Source: an uncultured Aquimarina sp. (GTDB lineage: Bacteria; Bacteroidota; Bacteroidia; Flavobacteriales; Flavobacteriaceae). Taken from it: a stretch of DNA of 64,000 bases. The translations under genes were made by a program, and so were the position numbers. Positions 26,984 to 39,974 of the stretch are shown piece after piece. Where the stretch lies: assembly GCA_947502885.1 (NCBI GenBank), contig CANNBP010000006.1, positions 1 through 64,000 on the forward strand, in the 5' to 3' direction. Under the pieces are notes generated by a model, which was not told the origin of the DNA, did not search any database, and saw nothing but the letters and a program-made list of their open reading frames with translations. Each line of letters begins with the position of its first letter. Position 1 is the first letter of the stretch.

Positions 26984-28135
26984 CTAGTATATTTTATGAG
27001 TTCCTTCAGACAGTTCTACTGTGTATATATTACAGTCTATTTTAAATCTTGTTTTATAAGCCGTTTGTATATAGTTCGAATACGTATCTATCACTTTTTT
27101 CTTAATCAATTGAATTACACAACCACCAAATCCTCCTCCCATCATTCTGGCTCCAATCGTATTAGAATCATTAATTGCTTCATCTACTAAATAGTCTAAT
27201 TCTTCGCAACTAACATTGTATTGTTCTGACAACCCTTTATGAGAAGCCAACATCAATTTCCCTAAAGTATCAATATTTTCGCTTTGAATAGCATGTAAGG
27301 CTCTCTGAACTCTGCAATTTTCTTGAATGACATAAAGTGCCATTTGATATTCATCTTCCGAAATTTGTCCTCTTATCTCCTGCAACATTGTTTCTGTTGC
27401 ATCGCGTAATGATTTTACTTCTAATAATTCTACTATTTTCTCACAAACCTGCCTACGGTTATTATATGCACTGTTTGCTAAACTATGTTTCACATTGGTA
27501 TTAATCAAAAGTATACCATACTCTTTAAAATCTATATCCACAGGAATAGCCTTCAAATTACGACAATCTAACATTAATGCTTTTCCCTTTTGGCCAAACA
27601 TACTCGTGAATTGATCCATAATACCACATTTAACACCTACAAAACTATGTTCGGCTTGCTGAGAAATAAAGATCATTTCTTCCTTTGATAATTCTAGTTC
27701 GAATAATTCATTTAAAGCAAAAACAATACTATTTTCTAATGCCGCAGAAGACGACAAACCAGCTCCATCGGGTATATTTCCTCCGAAAACCAAATTGAAA
27801 TTGTCAATTTTTTTTCCTGATTTATGAAGTTCAGAGACTATTCCTAAAACATAATTTTTCCAGCCCCCATCTTCTATTGGTATAATATTATCCAACGAAA
27901 ATTCAATAGTTTCTTCTAAGTCTAATGCATGCACCGAACAGGTACTAGTTTTACTTTTTTGAATTACAGCTACGATTCCTTTGTCGATAGCTGCGGGAAA
28001 TACAAAACCATCATTATAATCTGTATGTTCTCCTATTAGATTAATTCTACCAGGAGAAAAAATAGAAATTGGTTCATCCTTAAAATTCTTGGTGAAATAT
28101 GATGTTATTCGTTCTATCAATTGTGTGGTTATCAT
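26984..28135 (-). CDS. galK: Galactokinase
   Basis: A 383-residue GHMP-family kinase phosphorylating alpha-D-galactose at C1. The galactokinase signature GRINLIGEHTDYNDGFVFP lies near residue 30, the GHMP ATP motif is PDGAGLSSSAALENS, and the C-terminal GARMMGGGFGGCVI motif is intact. The ATG at 28135 (MITTQLIERI) is preferred over a longer in-frame start that would run into the symporter gene. Eight nt separate it from the symporter stop. Part of the gal-type operon with galM-like, galT and beta-galactosidase genes. Confidence 0.96.
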   Translation of the reverse strand: MITTQLIERITSYFTKNFKDEPISIFSPGRINLIGEHTDYNDGFVFPAAIDKGIVAVIQKSKTSTCSVHALDLEETIEFSLDNIIPIEDGGWKNYVLGIVSELHKSGKKIDNFNLVFGGNIPDGAGLSSSAALENSIVFALNELFELELSKEEMIFISQQAEHSFVGVKCGIMDQFTSMFGQKGKALMLDCRNLKAIPVDIDFKEYGILLINTNVKHSLANSAYNNRRQVCEKIVELLEVKSLRDATETMLQEIRGQISEDEYQMALYVIQENCRVQRALHAIQSENIDTLGKLMLASHKGLSEQYNVSCEELDYLVDEAINDSNTIGARMMGGGFGGCVIQLIKKKVIDTYSNYIQTAYKTRFKIDCNIYTVELSEGTHKIY

Positions 28136-28143
28136 TATATATT

Positions 28144-29730
28144 TTATGCGTAATAGATATAAATACTTAAAACAATTAAACAAATTGCTATACCTATACT
28201 ATTCATATATCTCCATGGAGTTATATCTACTTTTTCGGTATACTCTAGTTCAAAAGCTTCTTTTCTAGGTGCGAATTTACCAATAAGAAGCATAATCAAA
28301 ACGTTTAGTACAAATAATATTGCCATTACATGTAAAAAGTGTGGATAATCCTCTTTTCCAACAACATAAGGCTTTAAAATAAATTGACTTATAATATATA
28401 AAACAGAACCTGATATAATCCCTATTTTGGCTGCCATTGCTGGTACATATTTGGTAAGATAACCTACCACAATAATGGTTAGAATAGGAATACTATAAAT
28501 TCCGTTTACTTCTTGTAAATACCCAAATAATCCATCTGATGCATAAATTAATAAAGGTGCTATACACATTGACACAATAGCCAAGATGATTCCAAATTTC
28601 TTTCCTGCCCAAACTACTTCTTTTTCTATTGCATCCTTTTTTATATATTCTTTATATATATCTATTCCGAATAGGGTAACCGAACTGTTAAGAGCAGAAT
28701 TAAACGAACTTAAAATTGCTCCAAACAATACTGCGGCAAAAAAACCAATAAAAGCTGTTGGTAAAACTTTGGTTACTAACATTGGATAGGCTTCATCCGG
28801 ATTATCCAAAGCCCCTTCAAACATATGATAAGCTATTAACCCGGGTAATACTACTATTAAAGGGCCTAATATCTTAATAAATGAAGCTAATAATAATCCT
28901 TTTTGGCCTTCTTTAAGATTTTTAGCTCCTAATGCTCGTTGAATAATTGCTTGATTAGTACCCCAGTAGAATAACTGAACCAGCATCATACCTGTAAATA
29001 TAGTACTAAATGGGATAGATGACTCTGGACCGCCCAGTGATTTAAATTTTTCTGGGTGAGATGACGTTAAAGTAGCCATTCCATCAAAAACGTTACCATC
29101 GCCGATTGCCATTAATCCAAAAACTGGAATAAGCATTCCCCCTATCAATAAACCAACTGCGTTAATGGTATCCGATACTGCAACGGCTTTTAATCCTCCA
29201 AAAATCGCGTAAATAGAACCTATAATACCTATTGACCAAACGGTAATCCACAATGCTACATTTTTGGAAACCCCTAATAACTCAGGAACATCAAACATCG
29301 TGTTAATCGCTAGAGCTCCAGAATACAAAACGATAGGCAATAATATAATTGCGTATCCACTCAAAAAGAAACCTGAAGTAATTGTTTTGGTCAATTTATC
29401 ATATCTGTTCTCTAAGAATTGTGGTACAGTGGTTAAGCCACTTTTTAAATATCTTGGTAATAAAAACATTGCAGTAATTACCATAGCAATAGCCGCCAAA
29501 GTTTCCCAAGCCATTACCAAAATTCCATCTTTAAAAGCTGCTCCGTTTAATCCTACAATTTGTTCTGTCGACAAATTGGTAAGTAATAATGAGCCAGCAA
29601 TAACTACTCCTGTTAAACTTCTACCTCCTAAAAAATACCCGTCAGATGTGGTATCACTGGTTGTTCGGCTTTTAAAATATGAAATAAGTGCTACTAATAA
29701 TGTAAACCCTATAAATGTTACAAATTGCAT
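28144..29730 (-). CDS. Sodium/sugar symporter (SSS family, SGLT-like)
   Basis: A 528-residue inner-membrane transporter with about 14 hydrophobic helices. Signature stretches are close to vSGLT/SLC5: LLTNLSTEQIVGLNG in helix 2, the GSIYAIFGGLKAVAVSD segment, and YWGTNQAIIQRALGAKN followed by GLLLASFIKILGPLIVVLPG. This family couples sodium to uptake of galactose, glucose or myo-inositol. The ATG at 29730 (MQFVTFIGF) lies 4 nt after the beta-galactosidase stop; a longer in-frame start would overlap that gene. Position between beta-galactosidase and galactokinase argues for galactose as the main cargo. Confidence 0.93.
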   Translation of the reverse strand: MQFVTFIGFTLLVALISYFKSRTTSDTTSDGYFLGGRSLTGVVIAGSLLLTNLSTEQIVGLNGAAFKDGILVMAWETLAAIAMVITAMFLLPRYLKSGLTTVPQFLENRYDKLTKTITSGFFLSGYAIILLPIVLYSGALAINTMFDVPELLGVSKNVALWITVWSIGIIGSIYAIFGGLKAVAVSDTINAVGLLIGGMLIPVFGLMAIGDGNVFDGMATLTSSHPEKFKSLGGPESSIPFSTIFTGMMLVQLFYWGTNQAIIQRALGAKNLKEGQKGLLLASFIKILGPLIVVLPGLIAYHMFEGALDNPDEAYPMLVTKVLPTAFIGFFAAVLFGAILSSFNSALNSSVTLFGIDIYKEYIKKDAIEKEVVWAGKKFGIILAIVSMCIAPLLIYASDGLFGYLQEVNGIYSIPILTIIVVGYLTKYVPAMAAKIGIISGSVLYIISQFILKPYVVGKEDYPHFLHVMAILFVLNVLIMLLIGKFAPRKEAFELEYTEKVDITPWRYMNSIGIAICLIVLSIYIYYA

Positions 29731-29734
29731 GTTA

Positions 29735-32914
<3,180 letters not shown>

Positions 32915-35900
32915 TTAAAGAGTTACCTTTTGAGTTTTACCCGGAAGTTTAAACAAATGTTTGGTCATCATATTTTCGCTAAATACTTTTTGTAAGTAAA
33001 AGATAAGTTCTTCTGCATTCTCTTTGGTAAATACAATTGGTGGTTTGATTTTAAGCACATTATTATCAGGGCCATCGGTACTCATGAGTATTCCATGAGC
33101 TTTCATTCTATTCACTAAATAATCTGCCTCTTCTGATAATGGGTTCATATTTTCATCAACTAATTCAAATCCTAGAAATAGTCCTTCTCCTCTAACGTTA
33201 CCAATAATCGGAAACTGCTTTGCCAACTTGTTTAATTCCCATTTTAAAAATTCGCCTACCAATAACGCATTTTCTTGTAATTTTTCTTGCTTTATAGTTC
33301 TTAATACTTCTAACCCTATAGCGCAAGAAACAGGGTTGCCTCCAAAAGTATTGAAATACTCCATTCCGTTAGCAAACTTGTCAGCAACTTCTTGTGTACA
33401 TACGACAGCCGCTATAGGATGCCCATTTCCTAAAGGTTTACCTATAGTTATTATATCTGGTACAACATTATGTAACTGAAACCCCCAAAAGGCTTTTCCT
33501 ACACGTCCGCAACCAACTTGAACTTCATCAGAAATACAAATTCCTCCTGCCTCTCTCACATATTTATATGCTTGAGCCAAAAAACCGTTAGGCAACTCTA
33601 TTTGGCCTCCACAGCTAATAATTGGTTCTACAATCAAAGCGCCGACACCTCTACCTTTTGCCTGTATTTTTTCGATTTGCAATTGCACTTCTTTAGCATA
33701 CTTTTTTCCTGTATTTTCTCCTCTGTATTTTCCTCTGTAGGCATCAGGTAATGGAAATATGTGTGTATGTTCTGGAGCTCCTTCTCCTCCTTTTCCATCA
33801 AATTTATACGAACTTATATCTACACAACCATTCGTATTACCATGATATCCAACTTCTGATGCAATGATATCTTTTTGTTTTGTAACTGCTTTAACCATTC
33901 TTAATGCCAATTCGTTAGCTTCACTTCCTGAATTAACAAAATGTACTACACTAAGCTCTGTGGGTAATGTTTTTAAAAGCTCTTTGGCCAGTTCATTAAT
34001 ATTTTCATGTAGGTATCTTGAGTTGGTATTGATTAGGGCCATTTGTTCTTGTCCAGCACTCACAACTCTTCTATGTTCGTGTCCTACATGAGCTACATTA
34101 TTTACAGTATCTAGATATTTTTGCCCATATTGATCAATCAAAAATTGTCCGTCACCACGTACCATTTTGATAGGTTCTTTATACTGAAGGCTTAAACTTT
34201 TTCCTAAATACTTTTTTCGAAAAGACATTAATTCGGCATTAGACACTTCTTCTTTTCTTTCTAAAGTCTCTAACTTAAAAAGTAAATTTGGATCTGGGCA
34301 TAAACTTTTCCACACTCCTATTTGATTATAGCTTGCAACTCCAGGGAAATCCTCTTTATAATCTAAAAGCGAATGTAAAATTTGAAAATGAAGGTGAGAA
34401 GGCCAATTTCCATTTTCTGGATAATCACCCAATTTACCAATACACTCTCCTTTTTTTATAGTACCTCCTACCTGCTTCTTCTCTACACAATCCAAGGTTA
34501 AATGTCCATACAAAGTATAAAATTCTATATTATAAATCTTATGTTTTAAGACAATCAACCCTCCATATTCTTTATCTCCATCTTTTTTAAGCGAAATGAC
34601 TATTTCGCCATCAAAAAGAGAATGAACAAAAGTTCCTGCAGGAAGCCAAAAATCTACTCCCAAATGTGTACTTCTACTTTCTCTCCCATTATTACCTACT
34701 TTATTATAAGACGCTGTTGTATATAGAGCTCTTGACTCTAGATACCCACCCGCTATTATCCTATCAGGGTGCTGCTTCTGCATCTGCCCTATTTTAAACT
34801 GAAATACATCCAAATCATTAACATCTTGTTGATGTCCTATCCATCTACTTGCAATACTTAAATCTATTGGGTGTACCTCATTTTTATAAACGGTAGGAAA
34901 CAATTCTGATAATTTAAAATGTGTTTGATTAGCCCATTCTTTAAATGCTGCTTCTTGCGGGTGTGCTAAAAACCCACATGCTTCTCTAAAGCTATAAAGT
35001 GCATAATTTTCACTAACATTACGCCATTTTTTAAGAACGTCAAGAGCTGATCTTTCACTTATTAGTAAGTACTCGTTTCCTGGTTCTTTTATTTTATTTA
35101 TTGCAGATTTTGTAACAGAGATTACCAAACGCATCGCAATTGCGTTGTACAAATGATCCAATTCTTCTTCTAACAATGGAAATGTAGAATTATATCCTTT
35201 GATAAGAGGTAAAGCCGCTTCTAGCGGATCTACATGCCCCATAATTGCATATGCACAAGCTATAGCTACATCATTAATAATTTGAGTATGAATAGCATCA
35301 CCATAATCTATTGCTGCTTTTACAACTGGATTTAAAAAGTCTTCAGATACAATAACATTGTTATCATTTGCATCATTATGTACAACGGCTTTTCGTAGCT
35401 CAGAGTATTCTTTTTGTTTCGCTTTAAATCTTCGTTGAAAAAAAGAAATAAAACTCTTCTCTTTTTCAGAAAATAAATGAATATGTTCTACTGTCCACAA
35501 AGATTGGGCTATATCCCATTCGAACTGACGGTGAGCCTCCATATGATCAAAACCGTACAAAGCTTTTGTTAAAAGCCCACATTGTTCTCCTAAACTGTAT
35601 CTTAGATCATCTAATTGTGGATTTACACTACTCCATACTCTTCCAGAAATCCAAGATAGTAATCTTACTTTCCTAACATTTCCATTGGTATCTGTAATTT
35701 CAGAAACTGTATTTCCATTAATATCTCGCACTACTTTTGGAGCAATTATATTCACTTCTCCTTCTTCAACATATTGAAGTAACTCTTGCTGAAAATCTAG
35801 ATAGTTTTCATCTTCTTCAGGTCTCGAAATTTTTAGAATATAACCTTCCTCATCAGATACTTTAATCCTAAAATTAAAATCGATTTCACCAGGAAGTGGT

Positions 35901-35986
35901 GTTATACATCCTTCTATACCAAAAAGTCCTTTTGCTACTTCTTTTGCCTGATCTGCTGTTACTTGCAATGCTGAATATCCTACCAT
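32915..35986 (-). CDS. Kinase-M23 peptidase-class III PLP phospho-lyase fusion
   Basis: A 1023-residue three-part protein without signal peptide. Residues about 20-300 form an aminoglycoside-phosphotransferase-type kinase: HNDANDNN (H203, D205, N210) and IDYGD (D227 metal site). Residues about 410-560 form an M23/LytM domain with all zinc ligands (H441 and D445 in HLGVD, H495 in YGHL, H531 and H533 in HLH). Residues about 605-1005 form a class III PLP enzyme (D820 in SDEVQVGCGR, PLP lysine K850 in GKPLGNGHP). The GKPxGNGHP and DEVQVGxGRVG pattern is that of AGXT2L-type phospho-lyases (ethanolamine-phosphate or 5-phosphohydroxylysine), and the kinase resembles hydroxylysine kinase (AGPHD1/HYKK). 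Its ATG abuts the stop of the preceding GH gene. Phosphorylation followed by phospho-elimination of an amino alcohol is inferred. Confidence 0.88.
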   Translation of the reverse strand: MVGYSALQVTADQAKEVAKGLFGIEGCITPLPGEIDFNFRIKVSDEEGYILKISRPEEDENYLDFQQELLQYVEEGEVNIIAPKVVRDINGNTVSEITDTNGNVRKVRLLSWISGRVWSSVNPQLDDLRYSLGEQCGLLTKALYGFDHMEAHRQFEWDIAQSLWTVEHIHLFSEKEKSFISFFQRRFKAKQKEYSELRKAVVHNDANDNNVIVSEDFLNPVVKAAIDYGDAIHTQIINDVAIACAYAIMGHVDPLEAALPLIKGYNSTFPLLEEELDHLYNAIAMRLVISVTKSAINKIKEPGNEYLLISERSALDVLKKWRNVSENYALYSFREACGFLAHPQEAAFKEWANQTHFKLSELFPTVYKNEVHPIDLSIASRWIGHQQDVNDLDVFQFKIGQMQKQHPDRIIAGGYLESRALYTTASYNKVGNNGRESRSTHLGVDFWLPAGTFVHSLFDGEIVISLKKDGDKEYGGLIVLKHKIYNIEFYTLYGHLTLDCVEKKQVGGTIKKGECIGKLGDYPENGNWPSHLHFQILHSLLDYKEDFPGVASYNQIGVWKSLCPDPNLLFKLETLERKEEVSNAELMSFRKKYLGKSLSLQYKEPIKMVRGDGQFLIDQYGQKYLDTVNNVAHVGHEHRRVVSAGQEQMALINTNSRYLHENINELAKELLKTLPTELSVVHFVNSGSEANELALRMVKAVTKQKDIIASEVGYHGNTNGCVDISSYKFDGKGGEGAPEHTHIFPLPDAYRGKYRGENTGKKYAKEVQLQIEKIQAKGRGVGALIVEPIISCGGQIELPNGFLAQAYKYVREAGGICISDEVQVGCGRVGKAFWGFQLHNVVPDIITIGKPLGNGHPIAAVVCTQEVADKFANGMEYFNTFGGNPVSCAIGLEVLRTIKQEKLQENALLVGEFLKWELNKLAKQFPIIGNVRGEGLFLGFELVDENMNPLSEEADYLVNRMKAHGILMSTDGPDNNVLKIKPPIVFTKENAEELIFYLQKVFSENMMTKHLFKLPGKTQKVTL

Positions 35987-38017
35987 CTAATCTTTCATTA
36001 TTAACATTAATATATGTGCTGCGCTCCAACTAAAGTTATATGCGTGTAATCCTTCTCCAGTTAAGGGGTGATAATTTTCTCTAATTGCTTCTCCTTTTTG
36101 TATGATACCTTGAGCTCCTTCAATAATCTGATTCGTAGCTCTATTGGCCTCATCATCAAATCCATAATTGCGTAACCCTTTTACTCCAAAATAGGATTGA
36201 TCCAACCAATTGGGTCCTCTCCAGTATCCCTTTAACGGGTCAAATTTTGGGTGATCGGCACTCATTGTTTGAAAAGGAACCTTGGTATAGAACTTACCTG
36301 GGTTCATCATTTTGTTTTTTACGGCTCTTGCTTGTTCTTTGGTAGCTGCATTTGCCCAAAGTGCTGTCCAACCTTCACTCCCTTCTCCTTTAATAAAAGT
36401 TGTTCCTTCTATATTGGTATCATAAAACCAACCATCGTCTGAGTCATAAAATTGTTTTTGAATTGAAGCCTTAAGCTTCATGGATTCGTGAGAATATTGA
36501 TTAGCATCCTCTATGATTCCTAAAGCATCTGCTAATCTTTTTAAATATAACTTTTCGGCATATAGGTAAGCATTCAAATCAACACTTTCTTGATTTAATG
36601 AATAAGCGCCTTCAGAATTTTTTAAGATTTTCGAATCATCAAATCGAATAGCATTATCCATACCACTCTCCCATTTGGCAGCGACCAAACTACCATCAGT
36701 TGATCCGTACTCACAAAGACCATCTTGATCGTGATCTCTTTTATTATACCACCAATAGTGGTACTTTTTTAATTTTGGGTACAATGTCTTGACAAAATCT
36801 AGATCATCATCCTTTTCATAAATTTTAACAACGGCCCAAGCTGATAACGGTGGCTTCGTATCTCTATAATTATGATTCTCTATAGCAGTATCTCTAAACA
36901 CGCAATCTGCTACAAAGCCATCTTCATTTTGAAACTCGAACATAAGCTTTACTTGTTTTTTTGCTAAATCTGTATTATAATATGCCAAACCGACGGCATG
37001 TTTCCAGGAATCCCAAGACCAAAATCCATTAAACCACTTATAATGATAACTAGGAAATAGCCCTTCGTATTTTATCTCTCCTGCACCAATACGCCAATTA
37101 TTCTGTAATGTCAAATGCGCTTTTGCAATTACATTTTTATACGTATCGCCCTTAAAGTTAATATTTATATTTTCTGATAGCGCTTTTAGTTGAGAATTTT
37201 TTTCTTTTTTTCTTAAAATTTTAATTTTATCATAATTAAAATCATCTATAGCTTGTCTTTCTTTATCCCAAGAATAGTTAGAAAAAATAAATGATTGAGA
37301 AATTATTATTTCTTTTGTCTTACCTGGTGCTAAAGTAAATCTACTAGGAGTAGATACATAAGTACTATCGGTAGTCTGCAATTGAGTTTCTTTAGGAAAA
37401 AGAATATGACCTACTGCATTTGTCATAGATGATTCGATCAGTATCTCATTTTTATTTGAGGATATGGTAAGACCATCTGCTAAAATTGGTTGATTTCTCC
37501 AACTCGATGATATATGCATAGGGGTTTTACCAATGTTACTAATGGTAGATTTTTGTATTGCCGTATGACCTGAACTAAAAACAAGTTCTTGTTTTAATTC
37601 TAAATCCTTATTTCTTACTATTTGTTCTAAATGACTAGCATACCCCTTGGTTTGTATAGTATCCCATTTTACATTCTGGTCTTCTGAATTATTAATAATT
37701 AGTTGAGACATTATAGAGCTACTCCAAATACCATTTTGCTGAGTCATTAAAAAAGGTCCTGAAAAACCTCCGACCATATCAAGTGTATTTGGTAAACTAT
37801 AAGCAAACCAAGCACCTTGATCAGAGAACATAAGCATGTCTTTATCCGTTTTACTATTAGGAATACCCGAAAAATCCAAAATATTCATGCTTCTAGATAA
37901 ATATTGATCTAAAAATTTAGTATTCCCTTTATTTTTTTGCTGTTCACCCTCTTTTTTACAACCAAGACAACATATCGTAAATAAAACTACAATAGAAACG
38001 AACTTATTACTCATCAT
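35987..38017 (-). CDS. GH63/MGH1-like alpha-glycosidase lipoprotein
   Basis: A 676-residue exported lipoprotein (lipobox in FTICCLGC). After an N-terminal beta-sandwich (about 30-260), residues about 290-670 form an (alpha/alpha)6 barrel typical of GH63 and MGH1-like enzymes: WFNGFWSWDSWKHAVGL, FEFQNEDGFVADCVF, LSAWAVVKIYEKD, CEYGSTDGSLVAAKWESGMD, and YWRGPNWLDQSYFGVKGL. GH63-type enzymes usually remove alpha-linked glucose, including alpha-1,2-glucose, or mannose. The two ATGs overlap the epimerase stop (11-nt overlap), and its TAG is followed at once by the ATG of the fusion gene. The exact linkage is unproven. Confidence 0.85.
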   Translation of the reverse strand: MMSNKFVSIVVLFTICCLGCKKEGEQQKNKGNTKFLDQYLSRSMNILDFSGIPNSKTDKDMLMFSDQGAWFAYSLPNTLDMVGGFSGPFLMTQQNGIWSSSIMSQLIINNSEDQNVKWDTIQTKGYASHLEQIVRNKDLELKQELVFSSGHTAIQKSTISNIGKTPMHISSSWRNQPILADGLTISSNKNEILIESSMTNAVGHILFPKETQLQTTDSTYVSTPSRFTLAPGKTKEIIISQSFIFSNYSWDKERQAIDDFNYDKIKILRKKEKNSQLKALSENININFKGDTYKNVIAKAHLTLQNNWRIGAGEIKYEGLFPSYHYKWFNGFWSWDSWKHAVGLAYYNTDLAKKQVKLMFEFQNEDGFVADCVFRDTAIENHNYRDTKPPLSAWAVVKIYEKDDDLDFVKTLYPKLKKYHYWWYNKRDHDQDGLCEYGSTDGSLVAAKWESGMDNAIRFDDSKILKNSEGAYSLNQESVDLNAYLYAEKLYLKRLADALGIIEDANQYSHESMKLKASIQKQFYDSDDGWFYDTNIEGTTFIKGEGSEGWTALWANAATKEQARAVKNKMMNPGKFYTKVPFQTMSADHPKFDPLKGYWRGPNWLDQSYFGVKGLRNYGFDDEANRATNQIIEGAQGIIQKGEAIRENYHPLTGEGLHAYNFSWSAAHILMLIMKD

Positions 38018-38912
38018 CTTTTAAATTTAAAACCCAATTCACATTATATTTTTCTCCAGCATCCAAAATTTGTAAACCAAACTTATTATTAAAACTATTC
38101 GAAGGACCTGTAATTGGCTCTATTGCAATGGCATTTACTCCCTTAGGAGTATATATCTGTACATAATTATGAGCATATGACGAACGTAAATTAATGCTAT
38201 AGTCTGGTGTTTTAAAATTTACTTCATTATTATTAAGAACAAAACAATCATCAAAATCATTATCCATTATTTGTATCACATCATCTACTTTAACATCATC
38301 AATTTTTACTGGAATCTTTTTTTCATCAACAGATAATTTTTTATCACTATTAATTGACAAGTAACTATGATAAAGATTTGTACTCCAAAAATATGGATGC
38401 CAACCTATTGTAAATGGAAAAGATTTACTATCCTTATTCTTAACCTCTACTTTTAACTCTAAGTTTTCATTTCTTAGTATATAGGTCAGCTCTAACGAAT
38501 AATGAAATGGAAAACCTTTTACTTTTTGTTGTTCATCATACCTTAAGGTTACAGATGCAAAGTCATAAGAAACCTCTTGATCTATCAAAGTAAATGTTTT
38601 ATTGTAAACAAGTCCATGAAGTGCGTTACTTTCACCTATAGCATTGGTTTCTAATGAATATTGATTTTGTTGAAAAGTATATCTTCCATTTTCAACTCTA
38701 TTAGCAAAAGGAAACAAGATTGCAGAAGCATAAGAAACATCATAATTAAAAGGAGACAAATCCTTAATTATTCCTCTATTTTGTAATGACAAATTTTGCA
38801 AACTACCTCCTAATTTTATTGATATTTGAGCGTAAGACTTATCGTCACAACTCTTTAATTCTATTTGATCCAGGCATGAGTTTTCATCCTGTACATGATC
38901 AATTTTAAACAT
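38007..38912 (-). CDS. Aldose 1-epimerase family protein
   Basis: A 301-residue cytosolic mutarotase-type enzyme (GalM/YeaD-like fold) interconverting the anomers of galactose or glucose. The beta-supersandwich pattern is clear: SYASAILFPFANRVENGRY near residue 60, NALHGLVYNKTF (catalytic His), FTIGWHPYFW (second His), and NYVQIYTPKGVNAIAIEPIT with the catalytic Glu. Mutarotation of released beta-galactose feeds galactokinase, which uses the alpha anomer. It lies 14 nt after the regulator gene and overlaps the downstream GH gene by 11 nt. Confidence 0.9.
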   Translation of the reverse strand: MFKIDHVQDENSCLDQIELKSCDDKSYAQISIKLGGSLQNLSLQNRGIIKDLSPFNYDVSYASAILFPFANRVENGRYTFQQNQYSLETNAIGESNALHGLVYNKTFTLIDQEVSYDFASVTLRYDEQQKVKGFPFHYSLELTYILRNENLELKVEVKNKDSKSFPFTIGWHPYFWSTNLYHSYLSINSDKKLSVDEKKIPVKIDDVKVDDVIQIMDNDFDDCFVLNNNEVNFKTPDYSINLRSSYAHNYVQIYTPKGVNAIAIEPITGPSNSFNNKFGLQILDAGEKYNVNWVLNLKDDE

Positions 38913-38926
38913 ATATCTTAATTTAA

Positions 38927-39925
38927 TTATAACGAGTTCCTCAAAATCAAAGTATTAGGGTTTTCTATTTTGATTCGCTCTTTGTTCTTTATCATCTGTG
39001 CCAATCTCTCTCCCATTTTATTAAAATCCGTCGAAATAGTAGTAATGCCATCCTCTACAATTTCTTTTAACAACGTATCATTATATGAAATGATCCCTAT
39101 TTCTTTGGACAGAATTAATCGTTTTTCTTTAATTTTCTTTATAATTAATATTAAGTTTCTATCATCTGGTATTAAATATGTTTCCCCGATTTTTGGGTTT
39201 CTACCTTCTAATGAATCTATGACTTCTCCATTATAACCATACTGATTGCAAAAGGATGTAAAACCATTACGCATCCCAATAGGCTGTTTTTCTTCTGGAA
39301 AAAGTAAAATTAGTTTTTCGTATTTTTCTAGAAGTTCTTTACCTTGAGTAAGGCCATTAAACATATCCTTTTCAAAGTTTTGATAAATCGTAGGGTATTT
39401 AGATAACTCTTCATGAAACTGATCAAGAATAAATACTTTATCTGAAGGAAGCTTTTCAATCACATCATCTATACCTTTCAAGTTTGCTGGCATTATTACG
39501 TAAGAATTATAATCTCCCATATTGTCATAAATTAACTTGGTAAAAACACCATGATTAAAATGATGAAAAAATATATCTACTTCAACATTTTTATCAAGGT
39601 TCTTTAAAAAAGAATTATACAAGTCTTCTTTAAAAGCATTTAATTCATCAAAAAGTAAAAATATTTTTTGTTTGGTATCAATATTTTCACTTTTAATATA
39701 ATACCCTTTACCAGGAATAGACTGCACAATCCCTCTAACCTTTAATTCATTATAGGCTAGTAATACAGTATCTCTAGAGAGAGAAAATCTATTCCTAATA
39801 CTATTTATAGAAGGTAATTTATCACCTCTCTTTACATGACCATCTACAATAGCATTTTCTACAGATGCTATGATTTGCTTGTACTTGGGGATACCAAGAT
39901 TTGCTTGTATAGAAATAATACTCAT
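38927..39925 (-). CDS. GntR-type regulator with sugar-binding sensor domain
   Basis: A 332-residue transcription factor. The N-terminal GntR winged helix is at about residues 8-75 (IPKYKQIIASVENAI, KLPSINSIRNRFSLSRDTV, VQSIPGKGYYI). The C-terminal part resembles a LacI/periplasmic-binding-protein sensor (FLLFDELNAFKEDLYNSF, VFILDQFHEEL, IGIISYNDTLLKEI). The ATG at 39925 (MSIISIQANLG) matches where the family begins; an upstream in-frame ATG would lie within the promoter. It heads the leftward operon and is divergent from susC, so it likely controls both units with a sugar ligand. Confidence 0.9.
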   Translation of the reverse strand: MSIISIQANLGIPKYKQIIASVENAIVDGHVKRGDKLPSINSIRNRFSLSRDTVLLAYNELKVRGIVQSIPGKGYYIKSENIDTKQKIFLLFDELNAFKEDLYNSFLKNLDKNVEVDIFFHHFNHGVFTKLIYDNMGDYNSYVIMPANLKGIDDVIEKLPSDKVFILDQFHEELSKYPTIYQNFEKDMFNGLTQGKELLEKYEKLILLFPEEKQPIGMRNGFTSFCNQYGYNGEVIDSLEGRNPKIGETYLIPDDRNLILIIKKIKEKRLILSKEIGIISYNDTLLKEIVEDGITTISTDFNKMGERLAQMIKNKERIKIENPNTLILRNSL

Positions 39926-39929
39926 GAAA

Positions 39930-39959
39930 CAAATATAGGATATTTTTTTCATTAACAAA
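39930..39959 (-). promoter_or_regulatory. Promoter of the GntR-led operon
   Basis: On the minus strand TTTG (39959-39956) and TATATTTG (39937-39930) are separated by 18 nt, an excellent Bacteroidota promoter. The -7 element ends only 4 nt before the regulator ATG (39925), so the transcript would be nearly leaderless. Confidence 0.6.
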
Positions 39960-39974
39960 CTAGTAGGTACAGGT
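39959..39974. promoter_or_regulatory. Candidate GntR operator
   Basis: The 16-bp sequence ACTAGTAGGTACAGGT is an imperfect inverted repeat: half-sites ACTAGTA and ACCTGTA (read on the other strand) agree at 5 of 7 positions around a GG centre. It lies exactly between the -33 elements of the two divergent promoters, where a repressor would block both. The geometry resembles known GntR operators with a central GTA-N-TAC core. Candidate only. Confidence 0.45.
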
